Assembly: GCA_024276455.1 (NCBI GenBank)
Contig: JAJRXE010000437.1
Coordinates: forward strand, 1-20,122
DNA length: 20,122 nt
Direction of reading: 5' to 3'
Origin: Calditrichota bacterium
GTDB lineage: Bacteria > Calditrichota > Calditrichia > RBG-13-44-9
The notes beneath the pieces were generated by a model. The model saw only the letters and a list, made by a program, of their open reading frames with translations. It was not told where the DNA came from and ran no database searches. Shown here piece after piece: positions 7,504-13,583 of this stretch. Every line of letters begins with the position of its first letter. Positions within the stretch are counted from its first letter, which is position 1. The position numbers were made by a program, and so were the translations under genes.

Positions 7504-8520
7504 GTGCCAAAACGTGTGACGGCGAAAGAAATTGCCCAGGCGCTGGGAATCTCGACCATGACGGTCTCCCGGGCTTTGAATAATCGCCCCAACGTGGACG
7601 AAAAAACTCGCCAAAAAGTGCTGGAAACTGCTCGGAAAATGGGCTACATCCCCAATCTGATTGCCAAAAGCCTGGTGCTTCGAAAAACCAGTACCATTGG
7701 GGTGGTGGTGCCCGAAATTACCCATTCCTTTTTTCCGGAAGTGGTACGGGGAATCGAAGAAGTAAGCTACCAGGCCGGTTACCACATTATTCTGGCCCAC
7801 ACCAACGAAAACGCCCAGCGGGAAATTTCGGTCATCCACACCTTGATCTCCAAACAGGTGGACGGACTGCTAGTGTCGATCTCGCAGAGCGTGGAGAATT
7901 TTGAAATTTACCAGCAGGTGGTGCAAAGAGGGCTTCCTCTGGTATTTTACGACCGCTGTGTGAAAGGGTTGGGAGTCAATTGTGTTCGACTGGACGACCG
8001 GGAGAGCGCGGCTAAAATTACCCGCCATTTAATTGAACACGGTTACGAGCGAATTGCCCACATTAGCGGACCGCAGAACGTGCTGATCAGTGAAATGCGC
8101 TTAAAAGGTTTCAAAGATGCGGTGGAAGCAACCGGGATCGAATTGGATGAGCGGTTAATCGTCCCCGGTGGCTTTCATGAAGAAAGCGGCTATCGGGCCA
8201 TGCAGCAGCTGCTGGCCTTACCGGCCGGGAAACGTCCCCGGGCGGTGGTAGCGGTGAACGATCCGGCTGCGTTTGGAGCCATGAAAGCGATTCTGGAGGC
8301 GGGATTGAGGATTCCGCAAGATGTGGCCATTGTTGGTTTTTCTGATGACATCCGGGCGGAATTGATGGTCTCGCCTCTTACCACCATTCGGCAGAATGCG
8401 TATGAAATCGGTCGGCGGGCCGCTTTGAAACTCATCGATTTGATTGAAGAGAAAAGTAATTCGGTGGAAGAGATAGTGATCCACGGGGAACTGGTAGTGC
8501 GCCATTCCTGTGGGTGTTAG
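7504..8520 (+). CDS. LacI/GalR-family transcriptional repressor
   Basis: Predicted 338-residue repressor. Residues 5-25 (VTAKEIAQALGISTMTVSRAL) are the LacI-type helix-turn-helix. Residues 50-61 (PNLIAKSLVLRK) are the hinge helix with L57 in the position of the minor-groove leucine. From about residue 63 onward a periplasmic-binding-protein-like sensor follows (GVVVPEITHSFFPEVVRG, KQVDGLLVS, VFYDRC, AHISGP, AVVAVNDPAAFGAMKA, VGFSD, SPLTTIRQ). GTG at 7504 was chosen because GAGGAGG ends 5 nt before it; the in-frame GTG at 7498 overlaps that SD. Three identical operators around the gene suggest it represses itself and the surface-protein operon beginning at 9313. The ligand, probably a sugar or oligosaccharide, cannot be read from the sequence. 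Confidence 0.93.
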   Translation: MPKRVTAKEIAQALGISTMTVSRALNNRPNVDEKTRQKVLETARKMGYIPNLIAKSLVLRKTSTIGVVVPEITHSFFPEVVRGIEEVSYQAGYHIILAHTNENAQREISVIHTLISKQVDGLLVSISQSVENFEIYQQVVQRGLPLVFYDRCVKGLGVNCVRLDDRESAAKITRHLIEHGYERIAHISGPQNVLISEMRLKGFKDAVEATGIELDERLIVPGGFHEESGYRAMQQLLALPAGKRPRAVVAVNDPAAFGAMKAILEAGLRIPQDVAIVGFSDDIRAELMVSPLTTIRQNAYEIGRRAALKLIDLIEEKSNSVEEIVIHGELVVRHSCGC

Positions 8521-8677
8521 CATACCGGTTTACGAAGAGACGGTGGTGTAAAGGAAAGATTTGTTTCGTATTGTTATTATTGGAATTAGATGATTAAATC
8601 GGAACCAGATTCCGGTCCCACGTTCGAGTCAAGCGTCATGTAAAGATTCATAAATTTGTTTTTTGGCCATTTTTTTC

Positions 8678-8706
8678 TTGACTTTTTGCGGAAGATAGTT
8701 TAAAAT
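8678..8706 (+). promoter_or_regulatory. Sigma-70-type promoter of the surface-protein operon
   Basis: TTGACT (8678-8683) and TAAAAT (8701-8706) are separated by exactly 17 nt, a near-consensus arrangement preceded by a T-rich run. The predicted transcription start is near 8713, just before operator O2 (8716-8731), so a bound repressor would cover about +3 to +18. Confidence 0.7.
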
Positions 8707-8715
8707 GTTTCCAGG

Positions 8716-8731
8716 ATGTTAGCGATAACAT
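8716..8731. promoter_or_regulatory. LacI-type operator O2 overlapping initial transcribed region
   Basis: Identical 16-bp copy of ATGTTAGCGATAACAT, starting 10 bp after the -10 hexamer of the promoter at 8678-8706. Position fits direct repression of the operon downstream. Confidence 0.85.
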
Positions 8732-8785
8732 AAGCGGAAATTTTCAAACAAGGATGGGGAAAGAGGTTAAGTAAACGTGATGAAG

Positions 8786-8801
8786 ATGTTAGCGATAACA
8801 T
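8786..8801. promoter_or_regulatory. LacI-type operator O3
   Basis: Third identical copy of ATGTTAGCGATAACAT, 70 bp centre-to-centre downstream of O2 and inside the predicted leader RNA region. It may act as a cooperative or looping auxiliary site, or as a roadblock. Confidence 0.8.
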
Positions 8802-9202
8802 TCAGCCGTCCCTTAAACCGTAGGAGCTTGGTTTGATCGTTCCGTCTCCCAAATTGATTCGCACTTTCTCTCCTTGCGCTTCCGGTCGTCTGGTCCCCGC
8901 CTCTCGGGACACCGTGCTGCTTCTTGAATGGAACTCCTCGCCGGCAATGCCGTACTCTTCCAAATTCGATGATATCGGATTACCAATAAAATTTCGACCG
9001 CCTTTTACTAACATTGGCATAACCAGCCGCAGTGGCGCTTCTTTGGAATGAGCATCGGGCAATCTGTCTCCCGTGCTGCCTGAATTCATTCAGCTTCTCA
9101 AAAATGGGTAGCGGTTAACTGAACGAACAACGACAGATAAAAAATGCAAAATCGTAATCGGCAAAAACCATAACGAAGTCCAAAAATGCTGGAAAGGAGG
9201 TG

Positions 9203-9265
9203 ATGGTGTTTAAACAACATGGGTCGAAGGAGCAAAAGGTGGCATTAGGAAGATGCTCGAGGTGA
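9203..9265 (+). CDS. Possible 20-codon leader peptide with exceptional SD
   Basis: An open frame of 20 codons begins ATG GTG (9203 and 9206) and ends at TGA 9263-9265, encoding MVFKQHGSKEQKVALGRCSR. Just before it, GAAAGGAGGTGAT (9192-9204) is a 13-nt perfect complement to the usual bacterial 16S rRNA 3' tail. With that SD the second codon GTG (5 nt after GGAGG) is the better start. It ends 47 nt before the start codon of the LamG gene. It could be a leader peptide, a ribosome standby site or a coincidence; the peptide itself resembles nothing I know. Confidence 0.3.
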   Translation: MVFKQHGSKEQKVALGRCSR

Positions 9266-9312
9266 GGTTTCTAAAGTAATTGTCTTTCCAAATTAAATTT
9301 GAGGAGGTGTCT

Positions 9313-11391
9313 ATGGTTAATTTTCAACGATTTTCCTTCGTGTATGTGTTGGGGATTTTGCTGCTGTGCGTCGGATTTATTTATCCCCAGGAACTGGGAG
9401 GCCCCTATACGGCGGATTCGGCCACGGTATTACTCATGCATTTTGATGGGGATTTGACCAACGAATCAACCGTGTCGGCTGACGGGGTTTTCCACGGAGA
9501 TGCCAGCAATTTCTATTTCCTGCCCAACACGGTGTCGGGACTCGGGCAGTGCTTACGGATCGACAACGATTCCCGGAGTGATTCGGCTTACGTTACCGTG
9601 GCGGATACGGCAGCGCTGGATCTGACCGGCGATTGGACGATTGAGGGATGGATCAACATTTTTACGTTCGGAACCGGACCGGATGACTGGCGGTGGGTGC
9701 CGCGGTTAGTCATCAAAACCGGCGACGAGGTGTTCTGGCGTCCCAATTACTTTGTGGAAATGTGGGGGTCGACCCGCTTCTTCAGTTGCGGTTACCACAC
9801 CGCGTCGCAGGATGCCTGGCCGCAGGCAAATTCTCCCGACAATACTATGGTTCCCGGACAATGGTACCACCTGGCTTTTGTGCGCGACACGACCCGCCAC
9901 CTGTTGTTAACGATCATTCACGACGCCAACCGGGAGTTGGTGGCCTTCAGTGTGGCCGATTATTTGACGTTCAATGCGGAAGATCCCACTCCCATTACCA
10001 CCGATCAACCGGTGCATATCGGGTACGCCGGGGGTGGCGGCGATAGTTTTCTGGATGGCTTTGTGGACGAAATTCGCATCAGCAATGTGGTGCGCGAGTT
10101 TCCGATTCCTCCCATTGTTACGGGTGTGACGGTGCTTCCTAACCAGCCCGAATCGGTAACCCAATACGAAGTGGGGGCTCATATTTTCACTCTGTTCAGT
10201 TCCACCATCCAGACGGCAACCCTGTACTACAGCGTGGATGACGGGCAGACCTTCAGCGAAGTACCGATGACCAACGTGGAGGGCGATTCGTTTGTGGCGG
10301 CCATTCCTCAGCAAGCCTTTGGCAGCATCGTAAAGTATTACGTGAAGGCGGTGGACGACCAGGGATTGAGTTACACCCAGCCGCAAACGGCCGAGACGGA
10401 TTCGGTCTTCTACTCCTTTGGTGTGTTCAAACCCAATACACAAACCCTGGCGCTGGGCTTCGAAGAAGGCAGTGGGGTACCCCAGGATACCACCGTTTAT
10501 CATAATCCGGTGACCATGATTGGCAATCCCACCTATTCCACCAACGCGGCGGTGGGGAATTACTCCATTTATCTGGAAGGCGATTCCAGCTATCTGGAAG
10601 TGGATTCTCCTTTCCTCTCCAGCGAAGAATTTTGTGTGGACTTCTGGTTCAATGCCGACTCCATGCACACCTATTGCCGGATCATCAATCGGCCCAACGA
10701 TGCCGGTACCTGGTGGACTAATGCGTTTCAGGTGCGTTTTAATCCGGACAATCGGCTTTATGCCGGTTCCGACGGCAGCGTCACCATTGTTCTGGACGAT
10801 TCCATGCATCTGGGAGAGTGGTACCATGTGATTTACGAAGTGAAAAAAGCCCCGGCCGGCGACACGGTTAGCTACTACGCCGTATTGAGACTCTCGGACG
10901 CGAATGACAATGTGATTGAGCAGAAATATGCCGGGTTTGATGTCCCGGTCATTATTGCGCAGTCGCCTTTGCGGATTGGAAAAGCGGCTTACGGAGACTA
11001 TCCGCCCTATTACGAGGGCTACCTGGATAATATTAATATTTTCAACTATCCGGCGGCGGATTTACCTCTGGAGAACATCGTCGGTATTGAAGATGAACTG
11101 GCGAACACTCCGCGCCGTTACGAGCTGAGCCAGAACTTCCCGAATCCCTTCAACCCGGTCACTGAAATCCGCTTCGAACTGCCCGCGACTCAGAATGTGA
11201 AAATTGTGGTGTACGATGTGTTGGGACGGAAAGTAAAAACCCTGGTGGATGCGAAGATGAGTTTTGGAAAACATGCCGTGGTATGGGATGGAACCGACGA
11301 TTTCAATCGCCCGGTAGCCAGTGGTATTTATTTCTATCAGATGGTGACCAAGAATTTCACCAAAGTGCGTAAAATGATTTTGATGAAGTAA
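9313..11391 (+). CDS. Secreted double-LamG protein with T9SS sorting domain
   Basis: Predicted 692-residue exported surface protein. ATG 9313 is chosen because AGGAGG (9302-9307) lies 5 nt upstream and residues 1-25 then form a signal peptide (MVNFQRFSFVYVLGILLLCVG...). Residues about 35-260 form a LamG/concanavalin-like domain (ALDLTGDWTIEGWIN, GQWYHLAFVRD, LDGFVDEIRIS). Residues 262-370 look Ig/FN3-like. Residues 375-595 form a second LamG domain (FCVDFWFNAD, LGEWYHVIYEV, GYLDNINIFN). Residues 603-692 are a type A T9SS C-terminal domain (YELSQNFPNPFNP, VYDVLGRKV, SGIYFYQM, final K). LamG domains commonly bind carbohydrate; no catalytic motif is seen. First gene downstream of the LacI-controlled promoter. 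Ligand unknown. Confidence 0.88.
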   Translation: MVNFQRFSFVYVLGILLLCVGFIYPQELGGPYTADSATVLLMHFDGDLTNESTVSADGVFHGDASNFYFLPNTVSGLGQCLRIDNDSRSDSAYVTVADTAALDLTGDWTIEGWINIFTFGTGPDDWRWVPRLVIKTGDEVFWRPNYFVEMWGSTRFFSCGYHTASQDAWPQANSPDNTMVPGQWYHLAFVRDTTRHLLLTIIHDANRELVAFSVADYLTFNAEDPTPITTDQPVHIGYAGGGGDSFLDGFVDEIRISNVVREFPIPPIVTGVTVLPNQPESVTQYEVGAHIFTLFSSTIQTATLYYSVDDGQTFSEVPMTNVEGDSFVAAIPQQAFGSIVKYYVKAVDDQGLSYTQPQTAETDSVFYSFGVFKPNTQTLALGFEEGSGVPQDTTVYHNPVTMIGNPTYSTNAAVGNYSIYLEGDSSYLEVDSPFLSSEEFCVDFWFNADSMHTYCRIINRPNDAGTWWTNAFQVRFNPDNRLYAGSDGSVTIVLDDSMHLGEWYHVIYEVKKAPAGDTVSYYAVLRLSDANDNVIEQKYAGFDVPVIIAQSPLRIGKAAYGDYPPYYEGYLDNINIFNYPAADLPLENIVGIEDELANTPRRYELSQNFPNPFNPVTEIRFELPATQNVKIVVYDVLGRKVKTLVDAKMSFGKHAVVWDGTDDFNRPVASGIYFYQMVTKNFTKVRKMILMK

Positions 11392-11404
11392 TTCTGCTAA
11401 AGAA

Positions 11405-11431
11405 CGGGGAGCCACTACAAACGGCTCCCCG
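11405..11431 (+). terminator. Strong hairpin after the LamG gene (partial terminator or processing stem)
   Basis: CGGGGAGCC (11405-11413) pairs perfectly with GGCTCCCCG (11423-11431) around a 9-nt loop, starting 13 nt after the stop codon. It is followed by ATTATTAACC rather than a pure T-run, so termination may be weak; the stem could also protect the upstream message from 3' exonucleases and raise LamG protein levels relative to the genes after it. Confidence 0.55.
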
Positions 11432-11461
11432 ATTATTAACCTTTTGTGAGGTCGTGCGGAA

Positions 11462-12067
11462 ATGATTAAAAAATTTGCGAGAGCAATTTTTACCCTTCTT
11501 TTGACGTTTGGAAGCGTTTTCTACCTTTACAATTGTAGTAATATCGAGAATTCTCCTGACCCGGGTATTTTACGGGTGACGCTGTTTTCCGATTCCACCG
11601 ATACGACAATTATTATTGTGACCGATACCTTTACCGTCGGTCTGGAGGACAGTTTCGGAGTAACCATTTTCCAGGGAAAGGTTTATCAGGACAGCGCTTT
11701 TGCCGTCCTGTATCCCACCCTGAGGAGTTACAAGCAGGAAGATATTGTTTACAATATTATTAAGCGCGAGGGTAAACAATATGTTCCTTTCGTTATTTTT
11801 GAATCCTATGTGCCCCCTCAGGATTACAATCGGGTCAAATTTGGGATTAAACCGACTGTTTTGAAATTCAGCAATTTTGATGAAATCAAGGTGGAATCCC
11901 CACAGGATTCCTCGGAATTCGTGGAGCTTTATCGTCCCTTTACAGTGTTTGAGAACAAAGTTACGGAAGTAAAGATACGCATCAAGCCGTTCCAATCCAT
12001 TTATCGTTATCGCGATACCTATTTGTTCGATCCAATTATGGAAATAGTAGATGTTCAGTATCATTAG
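11462..12067 (+). CDS. Probable small surface/periplasmic lipoprotein, unknown function
   Basis: Predicted 201-residue protein that I do not recognise. A basic-hydrophobic N-terminus (residues 1-22) ends at C25 in the context LYNCS, a loose lipobox, so lipid anchoring is likely but not certain. The rest is rich in beta-strand-like alternation with many T, V, I and F residues (about 35-70: SDSTDTTIIIVTDTFTV; 110-185 similar), suggesting one or two small beta-sandwich domains. The SD is weak (GAGG at 11448-11451, 10 nt upstream). It lies between the LamG gene and a second lipoprotein, 23 nt before the latter, and is likely co-transcribed. It may sit near the TonB receptor as an accessory. Confidence 0.72.
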   Translation: MIKKFARAIFTLLLTFGSVFYLYNCSNIENSPDPGILRVTLFSDSTDTTIIIVTDTFTVGLEDSFGVTIFQGKVYQDSAFAVLYPTLRSYKQEDIVYNIIKREGKQYVPFVIFESYVPPQDYNRVKFGIKPTVLKFSNFDEIKVESPQDSSEFVELYRPFTVFENKVTEVKIRIKPFQSIYRYRDTYLFDPIMEIVDVQYH

Positions 12068-12090
12068 GTTTCAATAAAGCGGGTAAAATT

Positions 12091-13557
12091 ATGTTACGTT
12101 TACTGACGACGTTATTTCTAGGCGGGCTAATCGCAACATTCCTTTTTGTAACATGTGAGCGAACCACCCAGCCCGCCAATCCCAACATGCCGCCCAATAC
12201 CACTCTGGCGAATATTCCGGTGGACAACGATACGCTTTTTGCCCTGGTTACTTTGCATTGGGATGGAGAAGATAATGATGGGTTCATTGCCGGTTACCAG
12301 TATCGGTATTTCACCTATCACGTGTACAAACAGGATACGGTTTATCACGATTGGATAGAAACAGAGCTAACCAGCGTCACCATTCCGTTTGAGTCCAGTG
12401 ACAAATTGAACTATCAGATATTCCAGGTACGGGCCATCGACAACAACGGGGATGTCGATCCCACTCCGGCCGAGAAACGCTTTTACACGGTTCAAACCTA
12501 TCCGCCGGTCACCGAGATTCTTCAACCGCAACCGGAAGAACAATATTATGTGATTGACCATGTCACCGACTGGTGGCAGGGGATTCAGATCGTATTCCAC
12601 GCTTCCGACCAGGATGGCGAGGTGGTGGAGTACGCCTGGGCGGTGGATGACGGGGAATGGAATTGGACCACCGACACCTCGCTTTACGTGCCGCCGGAAT
12701 ACTTTAGGCCTCTGGACGGAGAGCACATCATCCGGGTTACCTGCCGGGATAATACGAATCTGATTGACCCCAGCGGCGACTCGGTAACGGTGCGACTGAT
12801 TCAACCCACCTTTGAGAAGGACGTTTTGATTATTGACGAGACCAATGAAAGTTTGCTGGCCAATATCGGCCTCATTTTCGATGACGCGGAGGTGGACAAA
12901 TTCTATGCCGATATTTTCCACACGGAAGATTCCTGGGATTTCATTCGTCAGGGGATGCCCAGTAAAGAGTTGATGGGGCAATACAAGGTTATTGTTTGGC
13001 ACGCAGACAACCTGTACACTAATGAGCAAGATGTTCATCAACTACCCCGGCACATCAAAGACATCATTGACTATATGAATGTGGGGGGCGATTTTATCAT
13101 GAGCGGCTGGCGTATTTTAAAGAGTTTTGCCTCCTCGGAATCGTTTCCGAAAACATTTGAAGAAGGTTCTTTTATTTACGATTACCTCCACATTTTGCAG
13201 GCAGACGAGTCGGCGCCCATTTCCGATTTTAACGGAGCGATTGGTTATGCCGGATATTCGGACATCAGTGTGGATTCCACCAAGCTGGCGGAATCCTGGT
13301 TTACCAGCGTACCGGTGATTGGGTTGCCTTACATTAATGTGATGCCCCGGCGCGCCGGATTTACCGATGCCATTTTCCGTTATCGGAACGACGATGCGAC
13401 TGGAATACCAACCTTCCGGGGATATCCCTGCGGGTTAAGATACTACGGGACCAGTTTTAATGCGATTGTTTTAGGGTTTCCTTTGTTTTTCATAAAATAC
13501 GAAGATGCACAGACTACGGCCACAGAAATGCTGCATAGTCTTGGGATAAACAAGTGA
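12091..13557 (+). CDS. Probable lipoprotein: two Ig-like domains plus amidotransferase-like fold
   Basis: Predicted 488-residue protein. Residues 1-21 are hydrophobic and end at a lipobox-like FVTC (C22). Residues about 37-135 and 138-238 each read as an FN3/Ig-like beta-sandwich (LHWDGEDNDGFIAGYQYRY, FQVRAIDNNGDVDPTPA; IVFHASDQDGEVVEYAWAVDDGEW, RVTCRDNTNLIDP). From residue 244 the pattern changes to alternating strands and helices (KDVLIIDET, YKVIVWHAD, IKDIIDYMNVGGDFIMSGWR), resembling the class I glutamine-amidotransferase-like fold seen in many large secreted FCB proteins; I see no clear catalytic Cys-His-Glu triad, so it is probably a non-enzymatic variant. The SD is poor. The next gene overlaps or nearly abuts its stop codon, suggesting translational coupling. 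Function unknown. Confidence 0.78.
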   Translation: MLRLLTTLFLGGLIATFLFVTCERTTQPANPNMPPNTTLANIPVDNDTLFALVTLHWDGEDNDGFIAGYQYRYFTYHVYKQDTVYHDWIETELTSVTIPFESSDKLNYQIFQVRAIDNNGDVDPTPAEKRFYTVQTYPPVTEILQPQPEEQYYVIDHVTDWWQGIQIVFHASDQDGEVVEYAWAVDDGEWNWTTDTSLYVPPEYFRPLDGEHIIRVTCRDNTNLIDPSGDSVTVRLIQPTFEKDVLIIDETNESLLANIGLIFDDAEVDKFYADIFHTEDSWDFIRQGMPSKELMGQYKVIVWHADNLYTNEQDVHQLPRHIKDIIDYMNVGGDFIMSGWRILKSFASSESFPKTFEEGSFIYDYLHILQADESAPISDFNGAIGYAGYSDISVDSTKLAESWFTSVPVIGLPYINVMPRRAGFTDAIFRYRNDDATGIPTFRGYPCGLRYYGTSFNAIVLGFPLFFIKYEDAQTTATEMLHSLGINK

Positions 13558-13583
13558 ATCATGTAAAATTTGAGGTGTTTGCT

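Larger units (their letters stand above)
8521..9312. other. 792-nt region with promoter, two operators and long leader
   Basis: After the repressor stop codon there is no obvious terminator; a small stem CGGAA/TTCCG (8600-8614) is not followed by T residues. The promoter and O2/O3 occupy 8678-8801. From about 8713 to 9312 the predicted leader runs for roughly 600 nt. In it I see a stem TTAAACC/GGTTTGA (8813-8819 and 8830-8836), a G/C-richer block open on both strands (about 8802-9089) and a mini-ORF with an exceptional SD (9192-9265). The stretch 9100-9190 shows nothing recognisable. Confidence 0.6.

Noticed and set aside
8833..9051. 72-codon plus-strand gene starting with TTG
   Set aside because: The SD spacing is acceptable, but the product has no recognisable fold or export signal and an equally long frame exists on the other strand, so I report the region as unexplained rather than as a gene.
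9907..10827. 306-codon minus-strand frame inside the LamG gene
   Set aside because: It is fully antisense to a well-supported LamG protein; the predicted product is rich in I, G and H with no recognisable domain, as expected for a complement frame of this codon usage.
12008..12022. Partial resemblance to the LacI operator (GTTATCGCGATA)
   Set aside because: It lies inside a coding region, lacks the ATGTTA and TAACAT arms and has several mismatches, so chance is the simplest explanation.
12367..13041. 224-codon minus-strand frame inside the 488-residue lipoprotein gene
   Set aside because: It is antisense to a gene with lipobox and Ig-like domains, and shows no start signals or protein motifs of its own.
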